From NCBI GenBank assembly GCA_016219715.1, contig JACRKX010000001.1:1-36233 (forward strand): a stretch of DNA of 36,233 bases. Reading direction: 5' to 3'. Every line of letters starts with the position of its first letter. Within the stretch, counting starts at the first letter, position 1. Of this stretch, positions 1-8,156 are shown piece by piece. The position numbers and the translations under genes were made by a program. The stretch comes from Actinomycetota bacterium (lineage in GTDB: Bacteria; Actinomycetota; Thermoleophilia; Solirubrobacterales; JACPNS01). Below the pieces are notes generated by a model. It saw only the letters and a list, made by a program, of their open reading frames with translations, did no database searches and had not been told where the DNA came from.

Positions 1-636
1 CCTCAGGCCGGCCTCCAACTCGGGCTGGCCGGCGATCACGTCGGTCACCATCGGCGTATCGATCACCCCAGGACAGATCGCGTTGATGCGAATGCCGGCC
101 TCCGCATAGTCGAGCGCGGCCGCGCGCGTCAGGCCAACCACGCCGTGCTTGCTGGCGACATAGGCCCCCGCGCCGGCGAAACCGACTAGCCCGGCGACCG
201 ACGATGTGTTGACGATCGCGCCGCCACCCTGTTGCAGCATCGCCGGGATCTGAGCGCGCATTCCGAGGTAGACACCGCGCAGGTTGATCGAGATGACGCG
301 ATCCCACTCGGCCTCGCTCAACTCCGCCAGCGGCGTGCCGGTCGCGGCCACGCCGGCGTTGTTGAAGGCGCTGTCGAGACGACCAAAACGCTCGAGCGCC
401 ACTGCCACAAGCGCGTTTGCGTCTTCGTCTCGCGCCACGTCGGCAGAGACGAACACGGCCTCGCCACCGGCTTGCTCGATCGCGGCGACGGTCTCGGCGC
501 CACCGGCCTCGTTGAGGTCGCTGACGACCACGCGATGGCCGCGCGAGGCAAAGATCTTCGCCGCCGCGCGGCCGATTCCCGATCCGGCCCCTGTTATCAA
601 CGCCACCCGCGCATCGACTTGATCTGAACTGTTCAC
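1..636 (-). CDS. Short-chain dehydrogenase/reductase (SDR), C-terminus cut by window edge
   Basis: This gene is not in the ORF track because it starts with GTG and runs off the left edge; I translated it from the reverse strand. The first 212 codons give a classical SDR: the NAD(P)-binding glycine motif TGAGSGIG near residue 15, the NNAG motif near residue 90, and the catalytic Ser...YxxxK set (NTSSVAG, then YVASKHG) near residues 140-160, followed by the [13 protein letters not shown] segment. It therefore oxidises or reduces a hydroxyl/keto group with NAD(P)(H); the substrate cannot be told. GTG at 634-636 lies about 5 nt after a GGAGG ribosome site; a second in-frame GTG at 637-639 is equally possible. 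It is divergent from ppsA, with only about 38 bp between the two starts. The last 30-50 residues lie outside the window. Confidence 0.9.
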   Translation of the reverse strand, partial: MNSSDQVDARVALITGAGSGIGRAAAKIFASRGHRVVVSDLNEAGGAETVAAIEQAGGEAVFVSADVARDEDANALVAVALERFGRLDSAFNNAGVAATGTPLAELSEAEWDRVISINLRGVYLGMRAQIPAMLQQGGGAIVNTSSVAGLVGFAGAGAYVASKHGVVGLTRAAALDYAEAGIRINAICPGVIDTPMVTDVIAGQPELEAGLR

Positions 637-674
637 CACACCCTCCTCGCTGGTTTCTGATTAGGTTCTATCCG

Positions 675-2429
675 ATGGCGGCGACCGGTGAGTTCACAGC
701 GATTCGCGAATTCGGAGACCTGCGCCGCGAAGACGTCGCCTGGGCCGGCGGCAAAGGCGCCAATCTCGGCGAGCTGGCTTCGGCTCAGTTGCCCGTTCCG
801 CTGGGCTTCGTGATCGGTGCGCCGTCGTTCGCTCGCTTCTGCGACGAGTCCGGATTGCGCGAGCGGTTGCACGAACTTCTCGACCCGGTCGACGCGCACG
901 ATTCGGCCGCGCTCGAAGTCGCCGCCGCGCGGGCACGCGAACTGGTCGAGACGACATCGATGCCGCAGTGGGCCGTCGAAGCGATCGAGCGGCAGTACGC
1001 ATCGATTTCCGGCGATGACGACGAGCCGGTGGCGGTTCGCTCGTCGGCGACTTCCGAGGACACCTCGGCCGCGTCGTTTGCGGGGATGAACGAGTCGTTC
1101 CTAAACGTGCGCGGCGCCGAAGCGCTGAAGGCGGCCGTCACCCGCTGCTGGTCGTCGTTGTTTGGCGCACGCACGCTCTTCTATCGCGCCTCGCGCGGCT
1201 TCCCGGCGGTCGACATCGACATCGCCGTAGTCGTGCAACGCCAGATCGAATCGCTGCGCAGCGGCGTGATGTTCACAGTCGATCCGGCCGGGGGCGACCG
1301 CGACCTGCTCGTGATCGAGGGCTCGCTGGGTCTCGGCGAAGCGATCGTCTCGGGGCAAGTGACACCCGACCACTTCGTGGTCAGCAAGTCCCGCGCCGAG
1401 ATCGTGCGCCGCGAAGTGCAGCCGAAGGAGCTGACGATCGAGTACGCGGAGGGCGGCGGCACGGTCACGCGCGAGCTGACCGGCGACGAATCCTCGGCCC
1501 CCGCCCTGCGGGACGGCGAGGTACTTGCGATCGCCGCACTCGGCGAACGGATCGAGCAGCACTACGGCCAGCCGCAGGACGTCGAGTGGGCCTTCGACAG
1601 CGACGCAAAGCCGTGGATCCTGCAGTCGCGGCCGATCACGACGCTCGGCGATGAGACGGCCCCAACCGGCGCGCCGGGTCCGCCAGGCGACGGGTCCGCC
1701 ACTCCGACCGTGCCAGGCGACGACTCCGTCACCCCGATCCCGACGGGCGACGACTCCGCCATCCCGACCCCGCCGGGCGATCCTTCCGCCACCCCACCCC
1801 CCTTGCTCACCGGCCTCCCGGCGGCCCCCGGCGTGGCCCACGGCAAGGCGCGCGTGGTCGGCACGATCGACGATGCCCAGTTGCTCGAAGACGGCGAGAT
1901 CCTCGTCACGCACATGACCGCTCCCGACTGGGCGCCGTACCTTCGCAAGGCCGCGGCGATCGTGACCGACAGCGGCGGCATGACCTGTCACGCGGCGATC
2001 GTCTCGCGCGAGTTCGGCACGCCGTGCGTGGTCGGCACGCACGAGGCCACGACGAAGCTCGCCACGGGCGACGTAGTCACGGTCGACGGACGTGCCGGCG
2101 CGATCTACGCCGGCAATATCGAGATCGCGGAAGTCGAGGCCCAACCGTCTAAGCCCGCCCCCGTCGCGCCGGGCAGCTCGGCTCCCCCGTGGCCGCTGCG
2201 CACGAAGCTGCTGGTCAACCTCTCTGAACCCTCCCAGGCGGAGCGCGCGGCCGCGCTCGACGTCGACGGCGTCGGCCTGCTGCGCGCCGAGCTGATGGTG
2301 CTCGAAGCGCTGGGCGGCGACCACCCGCGCCTGCTGATCGAGGAGGGGCGCGGCGACGAGTTCGTCGACCGCATGGCGACGGTCTGCGCGGCGGCGAGCG
2401 GTTCGAACCGGTCGAGGCGAACCCGATGA
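675..2429 (+). CDS. ppsA: Phosphoenolpyruvate synthase, N-terminal part (frame broken near 2384)
   Basis: PEP synthase makes PEP from pyruvate with ATP, giving AMP and phosphate. This ORF holds the N-terminal ATP-grasp pyruvate/PEP-binding domain (GGKGANLGEL near residue 27, RSSATSEDTSAASFAG near 120) and the phosphohistidine swivel domain with the catalytic His in GGMTCHAAIVSREFG (about residue 440). The PEP-binding TIM barrel begins (GVGLLRAELM) but the frame is lost just after FVDRMAT at about 2384, and the last 17 or so residues (ending SNRSRRTR) are out-of-frame sequence. The barrel continues in the next ORF, 2426-3007. Comparison with the family order suggests that some 30 codons, including the conserved Arg-containing strand that normally precedes GGERFEP, are missing. 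Between the ATP-grasp and swivel domains is a Pro/Gly/Asp/Ser-rich linker of tandem repeats. As written it is not a functional enzyme; it is either a pseudogene or an assembly error. Confidence 0.88.
   Translation: MAATGEFTAIREFGDLRREDVAWAGGKGANLGELASAQLPVPLGFVIGAPSFARFCDESGLRERLHELLDPVDAHDSAALEVAAARARELVETTSMPQWAVEAIERQYASISGDDDEPVAVRSSATSEDTSAASFAGMNESFLNVRGAEALKAAVTRCWSSLFGARTLFYRASRGFPAVDIDIAVVVQRQIESLRSGVMFTVDPAGGDRDLLVIEGSLGLGEAIVSGQVTPDHFVVSKSRAEIVRREVQPKELTIEYAEGGGTVTRELTGDESSAPALRDGEVLAIAALGERIEQHYGQPQDVEWAFDSDAKPWILQSRPITTLGDETAPTGAPGPPGDGSATPTVPGDDSVTPIPTGDDSAIPTPPGDPSATPPPLLTGLPAAPGVAHGKARVVGTIDDAQLLEDGEILVTHMTAPDWAPYLRKAAAIVTDSGGMTCHAAIVSREFGTPCVVGTHEATTKLATGDVVTVDGRAGAIYAGNIEIAEVEAQPSKPAPVAPGSSAPPWPLRTKLLVNLSEPSQAERAAALDVDGVGLLRAELMVLEALGGDHPRLLIEEGRGDEFVDRMATVCAAASGSNRSRRTR
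1680..1799 (+). repeat. Four tandem 30-bp repeats in the ppsA interdomain linker
   Basis: Four consecutive, in-phase 30-bp units start at 1680, 1710, 1740 and 1770. They encode degenerate decapeptides of the form PPGDDSATPT (PPGDGSATPT, VPGDDSVTPI, PTGDDSAIPT, PPGDPSATPP). They lie between the ATP-grasp domain and the phosphohistidine swivel domain, where a flexible tether is expected. Being a multiple of three, copy number could vary without breaking the frame. Confidence 0.9.
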
Positions 2430-3007
2430 TCGGCTTCCGGGGGGCGCTGCGCTACACAAAGGAACCCGAAGTCTTCGACCTCGAGATGGCCGCGCTGAAG
2501 CATGTGTGGCACCAAGGCCTGCGCAACATCCACGTGATGCTGCCGTTCGTGCGCACGAGCGACGAACTTCGCATCTGTCGAGATCTGATGCTGCAAAGCG
2601 GCCTGATCAGCGACGGCCCCGAACCGGGGCCCGAGCTGTGGGTGATGGCCGAGGTCCCCAGCGTGCTGTTCAACCTCGACCGCTACGCCGCGCTCGGCGT
2701 GACGGGGATATCGATCGGCACGAACGACCTCACGCAGTTGCTGCTGGGCGCCGACCGCGACAGCGAGCTACTCGCAGACACCTTCGATGAGCGCGACCAC
2801 GCCGTCACCGAGTACCTGCGACGCCTGATCCCGGAGGCCCGCCGCTCGGGGCTGAAGACCTCTATCTGCGGACAGGCACCGAGCGTGCATCCCGAGTACG
2901 CCGAGCTACTGGTCGAGGCCGGCATCGACGCGATCTCGGTCAGCGTCGATGCCGTCGATCGCGCGCGCGGTCTGATCGCCGCCGCCGAAGCGCGCTTCGC
3001 CCGCTGA
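2426..3007 (+). CDS. ppsA: Phosphoenolpyruvate synthase, C-terminal PEP-utilizing barrel fragment
   Basis: This ORF is the C-terminal TIM barrel of the PEP synthase that begins at 675. It starts at MIGFRGALRY, but homologous reading extends upstream in this frame without a start codon (LRGGERFEPVEANP, from about 2384), so the ORF start is an artefact of the frame break. Typical elements are the HVMLPFVRT strand, MAEVPSVLFNLD, the SIGTNDLTQLLLGADRD loop and the catalytic cysteine in SICGQAPSVHPE, about 40 residues from the end. Together the two fragments give about 775 residues, near the usual 780-800. Alone it has neither a nucleotide-binding nor a phosphohistidine domain, and it shares 4 bp with the preceding ORF. 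Confidence 0.85.
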   Translation: MIGFRGALRYTKEPEVFDLEMAALKHVWHQGLRNIHVMLPFVRTSDELRICRDLMLQSGLISDGPEPGPELWVMAEVPSVLFNLDRYAALGVTGISIGTNDLTQLLLGADRDSELLADTFDERDHAVTEYLRRLIPEARRSGLKTSICGQAPSVHPEYAELLVEAGIDAISVSVDAVDRARGLIAAAEARFAR

Positions 3008-3047
3008 GCAGCCTGCCGCGCGCGGGCGATAACTCATACCTCAGCGC

Positions 3048-3061
3048 TAGGATTTACTCAT
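3048..3061 (+). promoter_or_regulatory. Candidate promoter and operator of the suf operon
   Basis: TAGGAT (3048-3053) fits the actinobacterial -10 pattern TANNNT and sits 9 bp before the first sufR ATG, which would give a leaderless or very short leader. ACTCAT occurs twice in direct orientation, at 3032-3037 and 3056-3061, flanking the -10. No convincing -35 is visible. An autoregulatory Rrf2 site is plausible but unproven, and AGGA in the same stretch could instead act as a ribosome site. Confidence 0.35.
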
Positions 3062-3062
3062 C

Positions 3063-3548
3063 ATGATGTTCTCAACGAGAGCGGAGTACGGCGTGCGCGT
3101 GATGGTCGCGCTCGCGGCCGAGCAGGCAAAGGACGAGAGCTACCCCAGCTCGCTCGCCCAGATCGCCGAGGCCAACGGCCTGCCGTTCGCCTACCTCGAG
3201 CACCTCGCGGCGCGCCTCAAGAAGGCGCAGCTCGTCGAGAGCCGGCGCGGACCGCGCGGCGGCTACCTGCTCGCCCGCCCGGCCTCCGAGATCTCGATGG
3301 CCGAGATCGTCGAAGCCCTGGAGGGCCAGATCGCCCCGATCGAGTGCATCAGCGCAACCGACGAAGGCGATGTTGTCTGCGCCCGCGAGGGCGACGCAAG
3401 CGTCGGCTGTCCGACGAAGATCCTCTGGACCCGCGTCCAGGGATCGATCGTGCGCACGCTCAACGAAATGACGCTGGCCGACCTGACCGCCGCCAACGAC
3501 CGTGCATCGGCCCGGCTCGGCGACACGGCCGACGTCGTCGTCGCCTGA
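3063..3548 (+). CDS. sufR: Rrf2-family Fe-S-sensing transcriptional regulator of the suf operon (SufR/IscR-like)
   Basis: The 161-residue protein has the Rrf2 winged-helix DNA-binding domain: STRAEYGVRVMVALA at the N-terminus, a helix-turn-helix around IAEANGLPFAYLEHLAARLKKAQLV, and the wing RRGPRGGYLLARP. Three cysteines follow in the order ECIS, VVCARE, VGCPTK (about residues 98-120), the arrangement that in IscR-like regulators binds an iron-sulfur cluster. Position as first gene of the suf operon, 81 bp before sufC, argues that it senses Fe-S status and controls this operon. ATG codons at 3063 and 3066 are both usable. The symbol is by analogy with actinobacterial sufR; IscR-like is an equally fair name. 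Confidence 0.9.
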   Translation: MMFSTRAEYGVRVMVALAAEQAKDESYPSSLAQIAEANGLPFAYLEHLAARLKKAQLVESRRGPRGGYLLARPASEISMAEIVEALEGQIAPIECISATDEGDVVCAREGDASVGCPTKILWTRVQGSIVRTLNEMTLADLTAANDRASARLGDTADVVVA

Positions 3549-3629
3549 CCGTCGTCGCGACACCCCGGCCTCAGCCCGTCACCAACGACTTTCACCACCG
3601 ACCCCCACATAACCAGGAGCTACAAGCAG

Positions 3630-4385
3630 ATGGCAGACCTCGAAATCATCAACCTTCACGTGCGCACCGAGGAGCGCGAGATCCTGCACGGCGTCAGCCT
3701 GCAGGTCAACAAAGGTGAGACACACGCCCTGATGGGCCCCAACGGCAGCGGCAAGTCGACCCTGGCGAACGTTCTGATGGGCAACGACACCTACGAGGTC
3801 ACCGAGGGCCAGATCATCTTCAACGGCGAAGACATCACCGAGGAAGACCCCGAGAAGCGCTCGCAGGCCGGCCTCTTCCTGGCCTTCCAGTACCCGGCCG
3901 TCGTGCCTGGCGTCTCGGTCGCCAACTTCCTGCGCCTGGCGATCAACGCCCACCGCGACGAGCCGATCAACGTCAAGGAGTTCCGCGACCGGCTCAAGGA
4001 GAACATGGACCTGCTGAAAGTCCCGCGCGAGTTCACCAGCCGTTACCTCAACGACGGTTTCTCCGGCGGCGAGAAGAAGCGCGCCGAGATCCTGCAGATG
4101 GCGATGCTCGACCCGCAGATCGCGGTGCTCGACGAAACCGACTCGGGCCTCGACATCGACGCCCTCAGGGTCGTTAGCGAAGGTGTCAACGCACTGCGCG
4201 AGCGCGGCATGGGCAGTCTGATCATCACCCATTACCAGCGCATCCTCGACTACATCAAGCCCGACTTCGTGCACATCCTGCTGGAGGGCCGGATCGTCGA
4301 AGAAGGCGGCCCTGAACTGGTCGCCAAGCTCGAAGAGCACGGCTACGACTGGATCCGCGAGGAGGTGGCTTCGCGTGCCGGCTAG
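3630..4385 (+). CDS. sufC: SUF Fe-S cluster assembly ATPase SufC
   Basis: SufC is the ABC-type ATPase that drives conformational change in the SufBCD scaffold during iron-sulfur cluster assembly. At 251 residues it has the normal length. It shows Walker A GPNGSGKST near residue 36, the Q-loop in FLAFQYP, the SufC-type signature FSGGEKKRAEI near 147, Walker B IAVLDETDSGLD and the switch histidine in LIITHYQRIL. An AGGAG ribosome site lies 10 nt before the ATG. It overlaps sufD by 11 bp. SufB, its usual scaffold partner with SufD, is not in this operon but about 23 kb away (27003-28410). Confidence 0.97.
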   Translation: MADLEIINLHVRTEEREILHGVSLQVNKGETHALMGPNGSGKSTLANVLMGNDTYEVTEGQIIFNGEDITEEDPEKRSQAGLFLAFQYPAVVPGVSVANFLRLAINAHRDEPINVKEFRDRLKENMDLLKVPREFTSRYLNDGFSGGEKKRAEILQMAMLDPQIAVLDETDSGLDIDALRVVSEGVNALRERGMGSLIITHYQRILDYIKPDFVHILLEGRIVEEGGPELVAKLEEHGYDWIREEVASRAG

Positions 4386-5688
4386 CGACGACGCAACCAC
4401 CGCACCGGCCACGATCGCGGCCGACCGCGCGGCGGCTCTCGAGATCTTCGAGAAGACCGAGCTGCCGACGTGGCGGCGTGGCGGATTCTGGACGACCACC
4501 CTGCGCGACCTGAAGTTCGACGAACTTGGGCCCCGCGAGTACCCGGCCGTTTCGAGTCGCGACGAGCTGCCACAGGTCGTGCGCGACGCACTCGGAGATG
4601 AGCAGTTCGCCGGCCTGATCGTGCAGCGCGGCGCCAGCGTGATCTACAGCGAGGTCGCCGACGACCTTCCCGCAGGCGTCATCGCCTGCACGCTTGAGCA
4701 AGCCATGGCCGACCACGGCGAGTTGACCACGAAGTACTACGCCAAGCGCATCGGTCACGGCGAGGGCAAGTTCACGGCCGCCAATGCCGCGCTCTGGAGC
4801 GGCGGAGCGTTCTTCTATGTGCCCGCGAACACCGAGGTCGAGAAGCCGTTCCAAGTCGTCAACGTGATCGACGAGCCCGGCGTGGCGCAGTACGGCCGCA
4901 CCCTGGCGATCGTCGACACCAGCGGCAAGGGAATCTTTCGCGAATACAACCTCGCCCCCGACATCGAGGGCCAGGCGCTGCACAGCGGCGCCACTGAGAT
5001 CTTCGTCGAGCCAAACGGATGGGCGAAGGTCAAGACCTTCCAGGATTGGGGCTCCGGCGAGGTCTACGACATCTCCACGAAGCGCGTCGCGATCGCCCGC
5101 GATGCACACGCACGCTGGTTCCCGATCCATCTCGGCGGCCACCTGACCAAGCAGACGCTCGACATCGTCACCGCCGACCGCGGCGCGGACATGCGCCACA
5201 ACGGTCTCTACTTCACACAAGGCGACGAGCTACTCGACCTGTTCACGACCGACCTGCACGAGAGCGGCGACACGACGGGCGACACAGTCTGGAAGGGCGC
5301 CGCGACCGGCAAATCGAAGGCCAGCTACGAGGGTCTGATCGAGATTCGCGAAGGCTGCCAGAACAGCCACACATACCTACAGACGCACACCCTGATGCTC
5401 AGCAAGGACGCGAAGGTCGACGCGATCCCTTCGCTGATCGTGAAGACCGACGATGTCTCCGCCTCGCACGGCGGCACTGTCGGCGAGGTCGACGAGCACC
5501 AGGTCTTCTACATGCGCACGCGCGGCATCAGCCGCCAGGACGCGATCCGCATCCTCGTCGAAGGCTTCTTCGAGCCAGTCATCGAGCAGTTCGAAGACGA
5601 GGCGCTCGAAACGCTGGTGCGCGAACGCATCCAGGGCAAGCTGGCCGAGGCGAGCGACGACATCGCCTCCTACGCCGCTACCAAGTGA
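4375..5688 (+). CDS. sufD: SUF scaffold protein SufD
   Basis: SufD pairs with SufB and SufC in the cytosolic Fe-S scaffold complex and is linked to iron entry. The 437-residue product has the SufBD beta-helix core, with AALWSGGAFFYVPANTEVE near residue 140 and ATEIFVEPNGWAKV near 205, and the conserved histidine in SASHGGTVGEVDEHQVFYM near 360. The helical SufC-binding tail (GISRQDAIRILVEGFFEPVIEQF) closes it. The start is GTG at 4375, overlapping the end of sufC, with GAGGAGG about 9 nt upstream. The His-containing motif and the shorter N-terminus separate it from SufB. Confidence 0.93.
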   Translation: MPASDDATTAPATIAADRAAALEIFEKTELPTWRRGGFWTTTLRDLKFDELGPREYPAVSSRDELPQVVRDALGDEQFAGLIVQRGASVIYSEVADDLPAGVIACTLEQAMADHGELTTKYYAKRIGHGEGKFTAANAALWSGGAFFYVPANTEVEKPFQVVNVIDEPGVAQYGRTLAIVDTSGKGIFREYNLAPDIEGQALHSGATEIFVEPNGWAKVKTFQDWGSGEVYDISTKRVAIARDAHARWFPIHLGGHLTKQTLDIVTADRGADMRHNGLYFTQGDELLDLFTTDLHESGDTTGDTVWKGAATGKSKASYEGLIEIREGCQNSHTYLQTHTLMLSKDAKVDAIPSLIVKTDDVSASHGGTVGEVDEHQVFYMRTRGISRQDAIRILVEGFFEPVIEQFEDEALETLVRERIQGKLAEASDDIASYAATK

Positions 5689-5698
5689 GCTGAGCGAG

Positions 5699-6961
5699 AT
5701 GACTGAGCAAGCCGTCCACGCACCCGCCAGTCTCGCGCAGCGGGTGCGTGGCGACTTCCCGATCCTCGCCCAGGAGCAAGACGGCAAGCGCCTGGTTTAC
5801 CTAGACAGCGCGGCCACCGGTCAGAAGCCGTCGTCGGTGATCGACGCGATCGACTCGTTCTACCGCAACAGCAACGCCCCGATCCACCGCAGCACCTATG
5901 CGCTGGCCGAAAGCTCGACGCAACTCTTCGAAGGCGCGCGCGAGCGGATCGCGGCGTTCATGGGCGCCACGACCGAGACGACGATCTTCACGCGCAACGC
6001 CACCGAGGCGATCAACCTCGTCGCCCACGCGTGGGGCCGCGACCCGCGGACAGGCAACATCGGCGAGGGCGACGTCGTGCTCGTAACCGAGATGGAGCAC
6101 CACAGCAACATCGTGCCGTGGCAGATGCTCTGCCGCGACACCGGCGCGACGCTCGATTATGTGAAGATCACAGACGACGGACTACTCGACGCCGACGACC
6201 TGGCAGCCAAGCTCGCCGGCGGAAACGTGAAGCTCTTCGCCGTCGCCCACATCTCAAACGTGCTCGGCACGGTCAACGACGTCAAGGCGCTGGTCGCCCA
6301 GGCGCGGGCCGCCGGCGCGACAGTGCTGATCGACGGCTCCCAGGCCGTGCCGCAGATGCCTGTGAACGTCGCCGAGATCGACGCGGACTTCTACGTCTGG
6401 ACCGGCCACAAGGCCTACGGCCCGACCGGGATCGGCGTATTGCACGGCCGGCGCGAGCTGCTGGCCACGATGCGCCCGTGGCTCGGCGGCGGCGACATGA
6501 TCAAGGTCGTCAACTGGAACGATTCGAGCTACAACGACCTGCCCTGGAAGTTCGAGGCCGGCACGTCGGCAGTCGCCGAGGCCGTCGGCCTGGGAGCGGC
6601 GATCGACTTCATCGCCGAACTCGGCTCCGAGAACATCCGCGCCCACGAGCACGCGCTGGTCGAGAACGCCCTGCCGCGGCTGGCCGAGATCCCCGGATTG
6701 ACAGTCGTCGGCCCCGGCGCCGAGGCGCGCGGCGGCGTGATCTCGTTCACGCTCGACGGCATGCACCCGCACGACGTCGGCGAGCTGCTCGGCCGCGAGA
6801 ACGTCTGCGTGCGCACAGGGCACCACTGCGCCCAGCCGCTGATGCGCAGACTCGGCATCCCGGCCACCGCTCGCGCAAGCTTTGCCTGCTTCAACGACAC
6901 CGACGACGTCGACGCGCTCATCGAAGCGCTGCACAAGGCGCGTAAGGTTTTCGGTCTGTAG
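5699..6961 (+). CDS. sufS: Type II cysteine desulfurase SufS
   Basis: SufS removes sulfur from L-cysteine using PLP and passes it on for Fe-S assembly. The PLP-binding lysine is in WTGHKAYGPTGIGVL near residue 230 and the catalytic cysteine in VRTGHHCAQPLMRRL near 370; other family signatures are YLDSAATGQKP, TEMEHHSNIVPW and FEAGTSAVAEAVG. The ORF track begins at 5453, but that extension runs antisense to family expectation through sufD. The ATG at 5699, 10 bp after the sufD stop, gives a normal 420 residues beginning MTEQAVH. Its partner sufU follows with no gap. Confidence 0.96.
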   Translation: MTEQAVHAPASLAQRVRGDFPILAQEQDGKRLVYLDSAATGQKPSSVIDAIDSFYRNSNAPIHRSTYALAESSTQLFEGARERIAAFMGATTETTIFTRNATEAINLVAHAWGRDPRTGNIGEGDVVLVTEMEHHSNIVPWQMLCRDTGATLDYVKITDDGLLDADDLAAKLAGGNVKLFAVAHISNVLGTVNDVKALVAQARAAGATVLIDGSQAVPQMPVNVAEIDADFYVWTGHKAYGPTGIGVLHGRRELLATMRPWLGGGDMIKVVNWNDSSYNDLPWKFEAGTSAVAEAVGLGAAIDFIAELGSENIRAHEHALVENALPRLAEIPGLTVVGPGAEARGGVISFTLDGMHPHDVGELLGRENVCVRTGHHCAQPLMRRLGIPATARASFACFNDTDDVDALIEALHKARKVFGL

Positions 6962-7348
6962 ATGATGGACGAGCTCTACCGCGACTACATCCTCGAGCAC
7001 TACAAGGAGCCACACCACTTCGGCGAGCTCGAGAACCCCGACATGCAGGCGCACGACGTCAACCCGCTCTGCGGCGACGAACTCGGCGTGCACCTGAAGG
7101 TCGACGAGAGCGGCACGATCACCGACCTCGCCTTCCACGGCAAGGGCTGCGCGATCAGCCAGGCCAGCGCCTCGATCGCCAGCGAAGAACTGATCGGCAT
7201 GAAGGTCGACGACGTCGCCAAGCTCGACGCCGACTGGTTGATCGACCTGCTTGGAATCGAGATATCACCGACGCGGCGCAAGTGCGCCCTGCTGAATCTG
7301 AAGGTCATGCGCGGTGCCGTCACCGGCGACGCCAGCTGGCCCGAGTAA
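6962..7348 (+). CDS. sufU: SufU, zinc-dependent sulfurtransferase / Fe-S assembly protein
   Basis: This 128-residue NifU-N/IscU-fold protein accepts persulfide sulfur from SufS in organisms that lack SufE. It carries the three conserved cysteines in NPLCGDE, GKGCAISQASAS and RRKCALL, plus the aspartate of CGDE; in SufU these residues bind zinc. The short insertion before the third cysteine (near WLIDLLGIEISPTRRKC) fits SufU rather than IscU. It begins immediately after the sufS stop, so the two are almost certainly co-translated. ATG codons at 6962 and 6965 are both possible. Confidence 0.93.
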   Translation: MMDELYRDYILEHYKEPHHFGELENPDMQAHDVNPLCGDELGVHLKVDESGTITDLAFHGKGCAISQASASIASEELIGMKVDDVAKLDADWLIDLLGIEISPTRRKCALLNLKVMRGAVTGDASWPE

Positions 7349-7367
7349 CAACCGGCGAGCACAGCGT

Positions 7368-7808
7368 ATGTCCGTCCCGGCACCGTTCGTCCACCGCATT
7401 CGCATCCGCTACGCCGAATGCGACATGCAGGGCATCGTCTTCAACGCCAACTGGTTCGCGCTGTTCGACGACACCGTCGGCGCGCTGTGGCGCGAGCGAC
7501 TCGGCGGCTACGACCAGATCGGCGATCAGGGCATCCAGATCGTCGTCGCCGAGACCGGCGCGCGATTTCGCGGCGCAGCACGGGTCGAAGACGTGATCGA
7601 CTTCAACCTCGTCGTCGCACGCGTCGGCGACCGCTCGATGCGCGTCGAGATCGCGGCCCTGCGTGAGAACGACGGGACCGGCGAGAACGAGCTGCTAGTC
7701 GAAGGCTTCCTCGAGTACGTCTTCATCGAGCTCGAAAGCTTCACGCCGGTGGCGATACCCGACGGCCTGCGTGCGACGCTCGAAGACCTGACCGCGGCCA
7801 CCGCCTAG
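7368..7808 (+). CDS. Acyl-CoA thioesterase, hotdog fold (4-hydroxybenzoyl-CoA thioesterase family)
   Basis: The 146-residue protein shows the hotdog thioesterase signature IRYAECDMQGIVFNANWFALFDD (aspartate and following Gly-Ile-Val near residues 19-23), a typical YbgC/FcbC-type active-site region, followed by the beta strands of the fold. It probably hydrolyses an acyl-CoA; the acyl group is unknown. The ORF track starts at 7314, inside sufU; ATG at 7368, just after the sufU stop, gives a better N-terminus (MSVPAPFVHRIRIRY). It is the last gene of the suf transcript before a 348-bp non-coding stretch. A link to Fe-S assembly is not evident and may be positional only. Confidence 0.85.
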   Translation: MSVPAPFVHRIRIRYAECDMQGIVFNANWFALFDDTVGALWRERLGGYDQIGDQGIQIVVAETGARFRGAARVEDVIDFNLVVARVGDRSMRVEIAALRENDGTGENELLVEGFLEYVFIELESFTPVAIPDGLRATLEDLTAATA

Positions 7809-8156
7809 CCCTCTGCCGACGCCGCCTCTCGCTGCCCGATGACATCGGCGCCCGCGGCAGCCGGTGCCTCGACGCCGCTTATTGAACTTCGTTCATTTTC
7901 GACTCCGAATTGCGTTTCCGACGCGCCGAACAATTCCGACTTTCTCCCTCGGAAACCGCTTTGCCATGGGATAACCGCATTCCTACGGCGCTGTAAATCT
8001 TGTCTTTTTTACGTCACAAATCTATGTAACATCATATGACGTCGTACCTGACCGGAAGTCACGGTCACACCGCGACAGCCCGTCCCCGGTCCTTTGTGAA
8101 GCGATCTGCGCGCGCCGAAATCAGCGAGGGTAAACGCATTCAGAAAGGAAGTATCG
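7809..8156. other. 348-bp intergenic region, AT-richer than its surroundings
   Basis: No convincing coding sequence is present; ORF-track entries here are short and lack family features. The right half is visibly poorer in G+C than the flanking genes and contains the promoter and operator described at 8000-8033. A 6-bp inverted repeat ACGTCA...TGACGT (8011-8016 and 8037-8042) brackets the operator. I see no clear intrinsic terminator for the suf operon. Confidence 0.6.
8000..8033 (+). promoter_or_regulatory. Promoter with overlapping inverted-repeat operator for the SCP2/Mo-enzyme operon
   Basis: TTGTCT (8000-8005), a 17-bp spacer and TATGTA (8023-8028) form a reasonable -35/-10 pair. Over the -10 lies CGTCAC-N6-ATGTAA (8012-8029), extended to ATGTAACATC (8024-8033). 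The same 10-mer in the same orientation to its gene occurs before the minus-strand ADC-like operon (23015-23024), there inside a perfect TTACAT-N6-ATGTAA palindrome. Overlap with the -10 would suit a repressor. The regulator is not in the window. About 123 bp of leader separate the site from the SCP2 start. Confidence 0.55.

Noticed and set aside
1680-1799. CRISPR-like repeat array
   Set aside because: Units are contiguous, without spacers, and keep the reading frame of ppsA.
1101-2459. 452-residue minus-strand ORF opposite ppsA
   Set aside because: Arg/Asp/Gly-rich shadow of the PEP synthase gene.
5453-5698. N-terminal extension of SufS in the ORF track
   Set aside because: It overlaps the conserved C-terminus of sufD in another frame; the family-consistent start is ATG 5699.
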